Source of the DNA: Silene conica
Lineage: Eukaryota; Streptophyta; Magnoliopsida; Caryophyllales; Caryophyllaceae
NCBI GenBank assembly: GCA_029255685.2
Contig: CM055319.2
Coordinates: 29,049,568 to 29,113,567, forward strand
Reading direction: 5' to 3'
Length of the DNA: 64,000 nt
Positions 23,538 through 35,100 of the stretch are shown piece after piece. Position numbers and translations under genes: made by a program. The notes beneath the pieces were generated by a model that saw only the letters and a list, made by a program, of their open reading frames with translations, searched no databases and was not told where the DNA came from. Every line of letters begins with the position of its first letter. The stretch's first letter is position 1.

Positions 23538-24130
23538 AGTACAAAGGTTCAGAGGCGACATCTTAACGCATAACCTATGTACTAAAACAATCAGCAAGTA
23601 TAAGGTTAAGAGGCGACATTTTAACGCATAACCTATATACCAAGTTCACAATATCAAGCAAGGACTCAGAGGCGAAAACTCAACGCATGGACCGGCTATC
23701 ACAGAACACTAGACTCAGAGGCGAAAACTCAACGCATGGACTAGCATTCAATTCACTATCACAAGTAAGGAACTCAGAGGCGAAAACTCAACGCATGTTC
23801 CCCTACCACATCACAAGATACTAGACTCAGAGGCGAAAACTCAACGCATGTTCTAGCACCAAACACCTGCACTCCGGGTAAGGTATGACAACCTGACTGC
23901 CCCGTCGTGCAGTTGCTCTATTCGTCAGAATCAGAGGCCAGCTTAAGGCATGTCCTGACGCGATCCCACATACATGTCTGGACTCAGAGGCGAAAACTCA
24001 ACGCATGTCCCAGACACGACAAACAGACATGTATGGAACTCAGAGGCGAAAACTCAACGCATGTTCCCATACACGACACACAACTCACGTATTAAGTTCA
24101 GAGGCCAGCTTAAGGCATAACTTAATACGC
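23538..24130. repeat. array of ten hairpin units (right LTR copy)
   Basis: Same order and same stem words as 15999-16592. The first unit pairs slightly better here (AGTACAAAGGTT with AACCTATGTACT). Confidence 0.85.
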
Positions 24131-24418
24131 ATCAAAAAAATACCATCCAAGTCTATGAACTACTCTATAGTTCTACCTTTAACCTCTAATCAACACTTAA
24201 TTGATCCCGAGAACTAAGATGAGGGAGAGCCGGTTTCCCTTTCGGTTGCCCGACCGGGGGGTCTCTATCCTTATCCATTCCCGAACTCAATATAATGTTG
24301 CCCATCCTCCGGGGACCTCAAATGCGTGTCAAAGGTACACAAAACAAGTTTCAATCAAAACCGATTAACCATTTGAAAGTTACACGCGAAAACAACTCGA
24401 AACCGCCATCAGGGATCC

Positions 24419-24800
24419 CCAGCCGGTCGGCAGGCAGCCGGTCGGCCGGCTGGTGGTCCCTCAGCCTTCGCCTTTCTTTTCAAAACCGAGAACATCACAA
24501 AGGACTCCCAGCCGGTCGGCAGGCAGCCGGTCGGCCGGCTGGGACTCCATTCCCTAGCCTTCACTATTTCGCAAACCACCCCATATGCACTCCCAGCCGG
24601 CTGGCAGGCGGCCGGTCTGCCGGCTGGGCTCCCATCCTACTTACGTTCTCGCAAAACATACGCAACATACAACGACTACCAGCCGGTCGGCAGGCAGCCG
24701 GTCGGCCGGCTGGCAGTCCTAAGTCAAAATCTCAAAAACTCTTAAAACACGAAACAACCCTCCCAGCCGGTCGACCGGCGGCCGGTCGGTCGACCGGCTC
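24419..24800. repeat. five GC-rich palindromic modules (right LTR copy)
   Basis: Same five blocks as 16881-17261; blocks 1, 2 and 4 are slightly closer to the apparent consensus in this copy. Confidence 0.85.
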
Positions 24801-25739
24801 AGAGAGCCTGATACGCAAAATCGCCATTTTCGCCCTTTTCAATAATCTCCTAAATCGACACCCAAACTTCCAAAATAACCACAATTGATGTTTACTCCAC
24901 ATTAAGGATCATCCAACAATACTAATTACCAGCAAACAAAACCAACAACAATCCTCAAACGATTAGTTTCATGTATCCGTCTTAACATATGAAAAACTGA
25001 AATTATACTTATGAACACATAACCATATTTCCAAGCATGAATTCTTCACATAAGCATAAACCTAAACATGTTTCTAAGTCTAGTAAACATAAAACTTAAG
25101 TAAAATCAGAAACAAACATGAGAATCCATCAAACATGCTAATATTCACATTAAGGCCGAGTTTCTCATTATCGTCACCTTTCAAGCTTACTCCGGCAGAT
25201 GATCCTCCTCAATCACGTAACTATCAGTGTCGGGATCGTCAAGGCCAACACCTACAACATAGAAAACGGATTTTAAGGAAAACAACCCGTTTTTCAAAGT
25301 CGACGAAATGAAAAATGAAAGTGATGGATGACTAGGAAATCGAACGAGGATTCCGAAAATGTACTTACTTTTGCAATTTGAAGAATGGATGATGAAGAAA
25401 AGCTCAAAAGAAGTTCTTAGGAATGGAGGTTTATGAGAGGTTTGAGTTCACTGTAAAAATGAAATGTTGAGGATGAAGGATGTCGACATATTATTTAAGT
25501 AGGGTACAATGAGGTGTCCTTTCCGTATTATGAAACGGGTCGGATAAAATAGAACGGGTGTTTAAGTCGGGTATTTAAAGGTTGCCAAGTTTGTATTCGT
25601 CTTAAGGACTTGAGGTTCTTAAGACGGATCTTACTTTTTAAATTAAAATCTTACGAGTTAAATTATTAAAATATTATTTTATTACTTAAAATAATTTAAA
25701 ACGCTTAAATTGGATTTTACGAAAATACGGGATGTTACA

Positions 25740-26133
25740 GTGGCGCCATTACCTTTATGGAGCCACTTTTAAGGTGTTTTCTGATCACAAGATTTTGAAG
25801 TATATCTACACCCAGCGTGAGTTGAACATGAGACAGAGAAGGTGGATAAAGTTGATTGGGGACTACGATATGCAGATTGTCTACCACGAAGGCAAGGCAA
25901 ATGTGGTAGTAGATGCCCTAAGTAGGAAGTCTGTTCATGCTTTGAGTTGTGCCAGATCGCGAGTGAGGTTGCATGGCGAACTAAGGTAGATGGGAATTTT
26001 CATGATCCGGAAAGGGGATGCTCTTAGTGATTTGACTGTGGAGCCTGAGTTGTATAAAGAGATTCGGGATTTACAAAATACTGATACGAAAATCCAGAAG
26101 TGGCGCAAGATGGTTGAGAGTGAGGGTGGAGAG
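25740..26133 (+). pseudogene. chromovirus A: end of RNase H and linker to integrase
   Basis: Continues chromovirus A past chromovirus B: TFKVFSDHKILKYIYTQREL, RRWIKLIGDYDMQIVYHEGK and ANVVVDALSRKSVHAL, the conserved end of Ty3 RNase H and the start of the linker to integrase. Interrupted on its right by the hAT-like element. Fossil. Confidence 0.9.
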
Positions 26134-28384
26134 TAGGGCTGAGCAAAACCGGATATCCGATCCGGTTTTGGAATCCGGATCGGATATCCGAATTTAAAAA
26201 TTTCAATCTTCATGATCCACATCCGATCCGAATTTATTGGATATCTGAAAATCCGGAATCCGAAAATTCGGATATCCAGTTTATGAAATCCGGATTTAAT
26301 CCGGTTTAGACTACTTGAATTTTGCAGCGATAATGAGCCTATTGGTCTTTTCCCAGTGGGCTTTTGCAAACCAAAACTAAAGGTCCATACCCCATTTTGA
26401 GGGGACTTCTTCTCTTCGATGCCATAAAAGTATCAAACCATAAATTACAAGTCTTCAAATTACAATTTCTGATCGATAAATTACAAGTTCGATAAATTAC
26501 AAGTCCCATAAATTATAAAATTAAAAGTTCCATAAATTATAAAATAACAAGTTTTTATTACAAATTTTATAACTAGTCTTCAACCTTCGTCAACAACGAT
26601 CTCAGGTTGTCCCAACCTCAAGTTTCCCATATCTGCCATTTCACATTTACAAACACAATTAGTGTAAATTAAATAAACGTTAGTAAGCAGCAAACACTCA
26701 AACAAACAAAGGCAAAAACTAATGGGTAGGCAGAAACTATACTCAAACAAACAAACAAAAACTAATGGGTAGGCAGAAACTTACAAAAAATAAACTAAAA
26801 CAATAGGCAGAAACTTACAAAAAATAAACTAAATCAATAGGCAGAAACTTGCAGGAAAAAAATGGACTAACCCTTTTCAATTTTGTCCATATCAAATAAT
26901 GTATCCTCAATACAAAATAACAACAAACAGAATGAGCATATAAAATGAACAACAAACAAAATGAGCAAACAAAATGAACAACAAACTAATTAAGCAAACA
27001 GAATGAACAACAAGAACGGGCAGCAAAGCGTAAAAAAAGAACAGGCAGAACATTTCATAAAAGAGAAACATTATCAAAAGCTGCCAATTCAACTACTTTA
27101 TTAGGACTAAGAATTCTTCAATTAAAGTCGCTACTTCGAAATGTAACAGAAATTATAATTGACACATCTGAAATGTAACAAAAATTCATCACATACTGTT
27201 ATACTGTTATTTATCGGTTCAGATTCATTTTCTTCTTCATTAATCTATGATCTATTTGTATCTTACTAGTCGACATAAGCGTAAAAAAAGATCAGGCACA
27301 AGTTTAATGTTCACCGACAAAACCCAGTTTTAAGAAACATGATTTGAGTGCAAAGAGAGGAGAAGGTTTTGCTTTTGGTACTGACAACTTAACATTTTAT
27401 CAAGCAAACATCATACGAAGTTTTATATGGTCTACAAAGGTAGGCTAATTACAACATAAATTCAAAAGAGAAAATGACATAAACCCTAGAAACACCATAT
27501 TTGGGGAAGAATAAAAATGACACACGAAAATGACAAGATACGGAGACTGCAAATGACATACGAAAAACAACAAGATACGAAGAATGAAAATGACATAAAC
27601 CCTAGAAATACCATATTTCGGGAAAAACGAAAATTAAATATGATGAGTACCTCCAATTTTGAAGAGCACGAAATGGGTAATCTGCAAATTATGAAGCAAT
27701 TAAAACCATGAAACAAAGAATAATAGAATTAAACATACGGAAAAGTAATTAACAAATTAAAAAGAGAAGAAATATTTACGTTTTAAAAAGTGAAGAATGA
27801 CTTCTGATTGAAGATGAGATCTGATGATTGACGATGTGAGATTAGACGATTGAAGATAAAATTTGATGATTGATGATGAACGATTGAAAAAAGGGAGAAA
27901 TTATTGAGGTAGGCGATTGATATTAGGTTTTCAGTTTGTTGAGGGTTTCTGACTTTGTGTTGTCGAGGAAAGGGAGGCTGGGAGGGAGTTTTAGGGTTTC
28001 AGAAATTAGGTTTTGAGATTGAATATCTGATGATTGATGAGTATTTGAGAATGATTTATTGTTTTAACTTTTAATGGTTAATAGCCCATTAACCCATTAG
28101 GCCGTTAATATTTAGTAATGAATAATGGCTCAGTAGTAATACACTAATACTAGTAATGGGTACGGTCATTTTTCTTTTTTTATTTATTTTTTTTTAGAAT
28201 TTTTTAAAATCCGGATCGGATATCGAGTTTTAAGAAAATTTCGATCCACATCCGGTCCACTTTATTCGGAAAAAATCGGATCGGATATCCAATTAAGTGG
28301 AATCCATATATTCGTATTTTTTTTTTCGGAATCCGGATCGGTTTCGGATACAAATTCGTATCGGATTTTTTTTGCTCAGCCCTA
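26134..28384. mobile_element. hAT-type non-autonomous transposon, 2.25 kb
   Basis: Terminal inverted repeats TAGGGCTGAGCAAAA at 26134 and TTTTGCTCAGCCCTA ending at 28384 are flanked by a perfect 8-bp duplication GTGGAGAG (26126-26133 and 28385-28392), the size typical of hAT. About 160 bp at each end is dense in GGATATCCGATCCGG-like words in both orientations, probable transposase binding sites. No hAT transposase (no BED finger or dimerisation domain) is visible. The interior is AT-rich with short local duplications: GGGTAGGCAGAAACT around 26715-26850, AACAAACAAAATGAGC around 26920-27010, and a duplicated ATGACATAAACCCTAGAAA block at about 27475 and 27590. Confidence 0.9.
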
Positions 28385-29718
28385 GTGGAGAGGCTGCATC
28401 CAAGTTCAGTATTCATACCGACGGTAGTGTGAGGTTCAGTGGGCGATGGTGTGTTTCGGATATTGAGGAGCTAAAGAAGAAAATCCTGACTGAAGCTCAC
28501 GCTACTCTATATTCCCTTCACCCAGGGGGTGATAAGTTGTATAAAGATCTTAAGAAGACGTTCTGGTGGCCAAATATGAAGAAGGAAGTCGCGGAGTTTG
28601 TGTCAAGGTGTTTGACATGTCAAAGAGTGAAAGGGGAGCATAAGAGACCACAGGGAAAGATTCAGCCATTAGATGTGCCAGAGTGGAAGTGGGAGAACAT
28701 CTCGATGGATTTTGTTGTGGGGTTGCCTCTGACTCAGAGGGGCAACAACATGATTTGGGTGATTGTGGATCGTTTGCCTAAGTCTGCTCACTTTATTACG
28801 ATGAAAGATACCTGGAGTAAAGCGAAGTTGGCTAAGTCATATGTTCAGAATGTGGTCAAATTGCATGGCGTACCCAAGGACATTGTTTCAGATCGATACT
28901 CGAGGTTCATATCTAGATTTTGGCAGGAGTTGCAGGCCGATTTGGGTACCCAGTTGAAGATGAGTACAGCTTTCCATCCAGCTACCGACGGCCGGACGGA
29001 GAGGATGATTCAGACCCTAGACGATATGTTGAGAGCATGCGTACTCGAGTTCGGAGGATCTTGGGAAGATCGACTTGCATTGATAGAGTTCTCTTATAAC
29101 AACAGCTATCATGCCAGTATAGGGATGGCCCCTTTTGAGGCTTTGTATGGGAGGAAGTGTCGGAGCCCTGTGTGTTGGGATGATCGAGCCGATGTTGTGA
29201 CTTTAGGGCCAGATATGATCCAGGAGATGGTGGAGCAGGTTCAGGTGATTCGACAGGAGATGAGGGCCGCCCAGGATAGACAGAAGAGCTATGCAGATCT
29301 AAAAAGGAGCGATATTTCATTCGATGCGGGAGAGAAGGTACTGCTCAAGGTATCTCCAATGAAGGGTGTGATGAGGTTTGGAAAGCGTGGCAAACTGAGT
29401 CAGAAATTTATTTGGCCGTTTGAGATTTTGGACAGAGTTCGGGAGGTGGCATACCGATTAGCTTTACCTTCAGCCCTATCCAACGTCCATAACGTGTTCC
29501 ATGTGTGTCAGTTACGAAAATATGTGAGCGATCCATCTCATGTCTTACGCCACGAGGTGATTGAGGTAGATGAACAGTTGTCCTACGTTGAGACTCCAAA
29601 AGAGATTCTAGAAAGGAAGGTACGAAAGACTCGCAATGGGGAGACGTCGTTGGCGAAAGTTCTGTGGACTAATCATAACCGAGGCGTCCATGAAAGAGCG
29701 CTATCCACATCTGTTTGA
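28385..29718 (+). pseudogene. chromovirus A integrase with chromodomain-like tail
   Basis: Integrase zinc-binding region (LHPGGDKLYKDLKKTFWWPN, CLTCQRVKGEHKRPQGK), catalytic core (ISMDFVVGLPLTQRGNNMIW, KLHGVPKDIVSDRYSRF, FHPATDGRTERMIQTLDDML) and GKRGKLSQKFIWPFEILDRV. The tail VETPKEILERKVRKTRNGET resembles the Tekay-type chromodomain, which in this clade steers insertion to heterochromatin. The left end is cut by the hAT-like element. Fossil with few breaks in this part. Confidence 0.92.
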
Positions 29719-29879
29719 TTGAGGTAAGTTACGCGAACGTAACTTTTCTTTAAGGGGGATGAAATGTAACATTCTGTGGTTTAATTGATGTTTTGTGTCC
29801 CTAGTTCGCATGAGTAGGTTGGTTGTCCAGCTGAGTAGGGTTGAACTTCGGGACGAAGTTCATTTTAAGAGGGGAAGAC
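29719..29879 (+). other. chromovirus A 3' untranslated region and polypurine tract
   Basis: Non-coding. AAGAGGGGAAGAC at 29867-29879 directly precedes the 3' LTR and is the expected plus-strand primer. Confidence 0.85.
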
Positions 29880-31052
29880 TGTAATACCTCGAAATTGCAC
29901 TACGATATCTACGTTTTTATTTGTTATACTTGTCGTGTCGATGGTATTTAAACGTTGTTGGTATTTGCTAAAGTTGTTGTAAGAGGGTTTATGACTTGTG
30001 TTCGTAAGGGGGATCGATCTTGAGACCTCATGCACTTGTATTGGGCCTCGGTTTTCGTGCACTTTATAATCAGCCAATACTTAGTTTTTACAACCCTTGC
30101 TAACCCTACCCCCATGCCGTCATATTTAGAATACGTTTACCCTAGCTTAACCTACCCTAATTCCCATGTAAACACCACACATCTCAGCCGTCACAACAAG
30201 GTTTAAGTACGAAGTCTCTTGGTAGTTGTAAGGCAGGCAAGGGGTGGTCGAATAACTCGTAAAGTAGGTATGTTTAACGCTGTTACATTCGTCTTTCACA
30301 TCTGCGTTTTTGTATGCTTTTCTGAGTCGTGTAGGTTGTTGTTGAGTCTGTTTCTTTCGTGTAAAATAATCTATGGGGTGTGGGTGTCGTGTCTGACCCT
30401 TGTCGTGGTTATGTCAACCACCCTACAACGCCAGTGAAGGTGGTTTTCAGGCGCCTGTCACGGGACTGTTTAATGATTTAAAAACAAACGAGTCTGGCCA
30501 AGTAATGTTTCCCTTAGTGTCGACGTCTTACCTTACCTCGTTTTTTATGGTGGCTGGAGTGGAGGAACAGGTGGTGATCAGAGGAGTGTTATGTTAGAGC
30601 GGTTTCAGGTGGTGTTTGTGGTGTCAAATAGGGTGATTCGTTCACTGTGTTCGTTCAAGATTCTTTTTATATACAGGTTGCTGGTTGTTTTGGTGGTGGT
30701 ACCACCGTTAACTCGGGGGAGGTCGACACGGTGGTACCAATGTGGTTTAAATGTCTGGTGTCAGGGGAGTGTTTTGGTAACGGTCATGGGTGGTGGTTTG
30801 GTCTGGTCGGCCGTCGACAGAGGCATCAATGGGTGGCTGGTCGCGTGGTAGGGTGAGGTTTCAGGCGAGTTTGTGGGGTTGGTTCACCTCATCGGTGGGC
30901 GACCTGGTTGCCAGTGGTCTCCAGGAGTGTTGGTGGTTCTGGGTTCGCGGGCTGGTGATGGTTGGTGGCTGTGGTGGTGTTGTGGCGGTGTTAGGAGGGA
31001 AGTGGTTTAGGGGTGTCGTGAGTCGGGTTTTGTTTTAGGGAGTGTAGTGTTG

Positions 31053-31073
31053 TTTTAATTATTATTACTATTA

Positions 31074-31153
<80 letters not shown>

Positions 31154-31170
31154 ATTGTTATAATAATTAT
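31053..31170. repeat. (TTA)n microsatellite in LTR
   Basis: Longer counterpart of 10797-10880. Confidence 0.95.
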
Positions 31171-31650
31171 TATTATTATTATCTATTATCACTAATTGTT
31201 AGTAATGTTTATTAGTTTTATTTTGATAGCTATTGTTTTGTATTGGATGAAGTTTATGAGTCGGGAAATCAATAAGTTATGGAAGTTTCTATTTCTGGAA
31301 ACTTTCCATTTATAGTAGGTTTCTAGTTTGGGAAGGTTTTTATTTTTGGAAACTTCCCACTTATGGAAGGATTCTATTTATTGTAAGTGTGGGTGTTTTA
31401 TGGGGTTCGGGAAGTTTATTAATTCGTTACGAATACGTGTTTAGGTAGCTGTTTTCGCGTGGAACATTTCTAGCGAGCTTTGGATTTGTCTGCGCGTCTG
31501 CAATTCGAGGTAGGGGAATTAACGTGTACATAATGATGAGTAATCTTTTTGTTATTTGATGATAACCATGTTTATCTTATATTATTATATAATTGATATA
31601 TTGTATTGTTTGGTTATATAATTCTGAGATACGATACGAGGTGATGATAA

Positions 31651-31785
31651 ATGGGTCTTGTGATTGGTGCGGAGTTAATAGGTCTTGTGATTGGTGTGGA
31701 GTTAATGGGTCTTGTGATTGGTGCGGAGTTAATGGGTCTTGTGATCAGTGTGGAGAAAATGGGTCTTGTGATTCGGAGTGGAGAT
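31651..31785. repeat. 27-bp tandem repeat in LTR
   Basis: About five units of the ATGGGTCTTGTGATTGGTG repeat, matching 11366-11490. Confidence 0.9.
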
Positions 31786-32192
31786 GATTGACTTTCTATT
31801 TATAGTAATGTTTGATTGTTTACTCTTCCTCTACTCAACCTCGTGGTTGACCCTGTGTATTCGTGATCACCTGTGATGAACCAATTTATTGGGGAGCAGA
31901 TTGACAGGTGCTTGAGACAATGGGAGCTAAGGGAAGGGAGAGCTTGGATCCGGACCAGACTAGAGTCTAGATCATTATAGTCGTTTTATCATGAGTTGTA
32001 ATTTATTTTCATAAGACAGTTTTGAAAACGGTTGTAAGAACTTGCTATTGAGTTTAACATTTAATAATTAAAGTACTGTTATCTTTCCTCTGTATCTACT
32101 GCCTCGAGAAACCGAGATGGTAACACCCTTATTTATCTAGGGAGTCCTAGAACAGGCCCATGAATAAATGGGGGTGTTACACTAACTACCTC

Positions 32193-32225
32193 AGTCGACC
32201 GACCAGAGAAGTCAGTCGGTCGACC
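32193..32225. repeat. paired 12-mer module (21-bp register)
   Basis: AGTCGACCGACC at 32193 and AGTCGGTCGACC at 32214, spacer AGAGAAGTC. Before chromovirus A inserted, this module lay just beside the one at 9580. Confidence 0.8.
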
Positions 32226-32771
32226 GAGGTTTGCTACGGGTTACCCTAATTCATGTCATCTACGCTACAACTCGCCTACATCCTAACATATGAAGTTTAC
32301 CTACGCATAATACTAGTAAAAATAACAACTTTAATAATAACAACAATAAACATAATGATTAAAACAGTAAACATGTGATTAACAAACAAGGTTTAGGGAT
32401 TCTATTTAACCGGTATCACAATAAAGAAATTGAACAAAATTGAATTATGAAAAGGTTATTACTGTAACAAAGGAATAAGAACTGAAAGGTTGAATTTTAT
32501 TGCTAATCATGTGGAAATAGAATGTTGTAGAACTAAACTAAGGAAGAACTTTTGTAAACTAACTAATAATTCTAAAAACCGAAGAGACTGAATTAAGTAA
32601 TGTTTGATGATTAGAAAACTAAGTAAAAACTCGATTAGTGAAAGGTAAGATTAGATTCTTAGTACAGAGGGTTGCTTAAGCTTATATAATAAATCCCCTA
32701 AACTCCTTGCTTAACCTAATATCGTCATGGGCTTAATCTCCTTTTCTGATTTTTTCCAGATCTCGCACTTT

Positions 32772-32871
32772 GGTCGACCGACCAGTAACTTTTCTGAATT
32801 CGAAAATAAACTTCTGATCTTGAGTCATCAGGTATGTTGGTCGACCGGCCAGTGGGCTCGGTCGGTCGCTC
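32772..32871. repeat. 12-mer and paired 12-mer module upstream of a TATA-like box
   Basis: Single GGTCGACCGACC at 32772 and a pair GGTCGACCGGCC (32839) with GGTCGGTCGCTC (32860), 21 bp apart. In element orientation they lie roughly 80-180 bp upstream of the TATA-like run at 32682-32694. Confidence 0.75.
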
Positions 32872-33149
32872 GAAGCATCTATTGTATCAGCTTCGAAATC
32901 TTTCGAAATTGGTCTTTTGGTCCTTCAAACGCGCCTCGGCCTCCGTCCCTTCTTCACTCCTTTGTTCCTTTAGCCATGCAAAATTATCAAGGGTAATTTT
33001 AGCTCGAAATCGTCTCATTCCCGCATAAATCTGCAAAATAGCATAAAAATACGAAAGTAGACGTAATAGGGAAATAATGACCAAAAACTCGGAGCAGTGT
33101 GAAATGCGTGTAAAAATAGATGTAAAACATCATAAAATAGACACACATC

Positions 33150-33985
33150 ATTAATTATGGTAGCCAAGGTTTAAGAGATGTTTTCTTGATTTGGTTCGAT
33201 GAGAGTTGACTAGTTTGGGAGAGAATGCTTTGGATGTTCAACTCGTAGTCCTACTTTTGTTAATAGTTACGGTTTGAAGAATAACGCGTTTATGCTTTTC
33301 AGATTAGATGTTTTGGATGTTTGTAGGTAAGAGAGTAAGTACAGTTCCGAGAGTGCCGCTTTGGTATCTTTTGTTGTCGTATGAGCGTACCAGATTTTGT
33401 TTAGATGTCTGGAAGTACGATGGATTCTGGTAAAGGATCCATGTGTTCTGCCATGTTTGGAGATCTATAACGTATGCTAGTTGGGTATGAGTGTGACCTT
33501 GTTAGTGGTTTTGGATCTAGCATTTGTGGAGGTTGTTGGTTGTTGTATAATGATCGAGAGTGGTGAAATCCCCTTTTATGGTAAAGTACGTTGTTTCGAT
33601 GGTAACCTAGTGGAAAAGTGATGCAAGTTGAGTTGAGGAAGCCTTGAGAGTTTTGTGGTTGAAAGAGCTGCCTTCTAGGTTGTGTAAGGAGTCGTTATTA
33701 TAATGATTCATTTATGGATCGAGTGGGTGGTGTTTCTTGGAAGAGTTATTATCTTTCTCTCTTAACCTTAAACCTCTTTTGTTCATGTTTTTCTCCCTTT
33801 TTTGTGTATGTATCTTTGCTCTTCTGTTTAGTACCGTCTTTATCCTTGAAGATGGTGGTTTTGATGCATTGTTTTAGTTAGCTTCCTTGTGACCTTTTGT
33901 GTTTTGAGTTCTTTGATGGACCGATCCGACCCTCTTTGATTGATGATATGTAATTTTCATGCTTGTGTTTTGTATGAGTGATATT
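33150..33985. other. unassigned sequence
   Basis: T/G-rich sequence with no convincing coding region or terminal repeats. It sits between two Athila-type LTR fragments and may be part of an older element that I cannot identify. Confidence 0.4.
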
Positions 33986-34220
33986 TAAAAGGTTTTTCAT
34001 TTATATATTCTATAACCGCATTTGAGTTACCTTACTTTTGTTGTTAAAAACTTAAATTTCTGTTACTACCTTACTTATTTTATGGATTCAAAAATGCAAG
34101 TTTACTTTCGAAATAAACATTCCCTTTCACTATCCTTGTGGTTCGACCCTGACTTTCACTATCTATTGTTAAAGTTAGGATTTATAAATTTTATCTTTGA
34201 TACCCTTAACGATGGGCATC
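33986..34220 (+). mobile_element. Athila-type LTR, 3' end fragment
   Basis: CTTGTGGTTCGACCCTGACT and the following TTTATAAATTTTATCTTTG to GGGCATCA correspond to the reverse complement of the first 230 bases of the Athila LTR (39896 on). The fragment is therefore in plus orientation, opposite to the other Athila copies. It abuts the LINE fragment at 34221. No upstream partner or duplication found. Confidence 0.65.
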
Positions 34221-34982
34221 AACTTCAATGAGAATCCTGGCATACCCCAGACGAGTTCTGTTTTGAGTGGCTGCATCCTTTTGTATAACTTTGCCTACTT
34301 TGCCCGCTATTTTATCCATGCCTTGTCCCCAGAATTTGAGAGGGAGTTTATGTAAACGTATCCATGTAGGAACAGTTTTGACTTCTTCCTTCTCAAGATC
34401 AATGTCTGGCAGCCATCATTTGATGATGACAGGTTTGCTGTCAAAAAGGTGAGTTCTTGCGGCCAATACTGCTTCTTGCATCTCTTTGGTATGAAACCGT
34501 ACAACAAAGACACCATTAGGTAAGTAGGATGTGGAATCCATCTTGTGGTGCTTCCATATTCGTTTAATGTATCCTTCAAACACCGGCCATGGTGGATTGG
34601 ATCCTAATACGAACCCATAAATTGCAGTCTTCCAATATTCAAGTTCATCTTAGACATCATCTTCTGTGATGTCAATGATATCATCATCCAAATCTTCCAC
34701 CATGTCAACAATAGGTCTCCCATGTCTATCAAACCAATCACCCTCAGTGTCCTCCATACCATCCTTTGAAATTGCCTGGCTATGTGGTACGTTAGATAGA
34801 CCAAGTTCTGCATCAGAAAAGGATGGTATTCCTGCAATGGTTCCCATACTGCCATGTTTTTGTGCCTCCATATCAGTAGGGTTTGTGGTCATATTACTCG
34901 TACTTGCCTGCTTGTTTCTCTCCTTACTTTTAGTTGCTTTCCTTGTCGTGATGTTGTCCAGTAAACTAGAGGAATTGGCCAT
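34221..34982 (-). pseudogene. LINE (L1-type) ORF1 fragment with DUF4283
   Basis: From a methionine at 34982 (MANSSSLLDNITTRKATKSK) an acidic linker (EDLDDDIIDITEDDV) leads to a DUF4283-like domain at about 34600-34221: IWKHHKMDSTSYLPNGVFVV, TVPTWIRLHKLPLKFWG and RTRLGYARILIEVD. DUF4283 proteins are the RNA-binding ORF1 products of plant L1 elements. The frame changes between the linker and the domain, and there is at least one in-frame stop where family members read IKPW. It ends abruptly at 34221 against the LTR fragment; ORF2 (endonuclease/reverse transcriptase) is absent. Confidence 0.75.
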
Positions 34983-35100
34983 AGCCGTAGTGCACAGGAA
35001 TTCCTCAAAGCCGCCTGCTAAGCACCACTATTTTGCCATATTCAGAGAGAATTAGGGTTTTTATGTTGTTATCTGATTGTTCATCTTCAAAAAGATTTAA
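34983..35100. other. LINE 5' leader or Sirevirus LTR sequence
   Basis: Upstream of the LINE ORF1 start. AAAACCCTAATTCTCTCTG on the minus strand near 35045-35063 could be a LINE 5' end or part of the neighbouring LTR; I cannot place the boundary. Confidence 0.3.

Larger units (their letters stand above)
15281..25739 (-). mobile_element. chromovirus B: Ty3/gypsy element, nearly whole
   Basis: LTRs 15281-18201 and 22820-25739 (2,921 and 2,920 bp) are near-identical by eye. The element sits in chromovirus A's RNase H with the 5-bp duplication GTGGC (15276-15280 and 25740-25744). On the minus strand, the primer site (22807-22819), gag, protease, reverse transcriptase, RNase H, integrase and a chromodomain-like tail follow in order, then a purine-rich tract GTTGGGGTGAT before the 3' LTR. 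Only about two breaks are apparent in its coding region. Close LTR match and position inside another element make it one of the youngest insertions here. Confidence 0.96.
22820..25739 (-). repeat. chromovirus B 5' LTR
   Basis: Partner of 15281-18201, with few differences by eye. Contains the same hairpin array (23538-24130) and GC-rich modules (24419-24800). Confidence 0.95.
9616..32181 (+). mobile_element. chromovirus A: Ty3/gypsy LTR retrotransposon, Tekay/Del-like
   Basis: LTRs at 9616-11894 and 29880-32181 flank gag, protease, reverse transcriptase, RNase H and integrase in Ty3 order, with a chromodomain-like end. The 5-bp duplication CTAAC (9611-9615 and 32182-32186) marks a clean single insertion. 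A tRNA-Met primer site follows the left LTR and a purine tract (AAGAGGGGAAGAC) precedes the right one. It is a fossil with several breaks and two later insertions: chromovirus B in RNase H and a hAT-like element in integrase. The LTRs are clearly similar but visibly diverged, so it is older than its passengers. Confidence 0.95.
29880..32181 (+). repeat. chromovirus A 3' LTR
   Basis: Starts TGTAATACCTCG, ends GGGGGTGTTACA. Matches 9616-11894 throughout, with scattered substitutions and a longer (TTA)n tract (31053-31170). Tandem 27-bp repeat at 31651-31785. Confidence 0.95.
32187..33149 (-). mobile_element. old Athila-type LTR, right portion
   Basis: Continues 9355-9615. CCCTAATTCATG...CTACGCATAATACTAG parallels CCCCTAATTCCTAATC...CTACGCATACTT in the Athila LTRs, and its end CATAAAATAGACACACATCA parallels CATAAAATAGGCACGTATCA (41141-41160). 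A TATA-like run in element orientation lies near 32682-32694. It carries two paired 12-mer modules (32193, 32839) and a lone 12-mer at 32772. The match is partial, so this is an older relative and not the same subfamily. Confidence 0.7.

Noticed and set aside
33150-33985. Possible continuation of the old Athila element
   Set aside because: Compared by eye with the U3 and internal parts of the intact Athila copy; no convincing match, so left unassigned.
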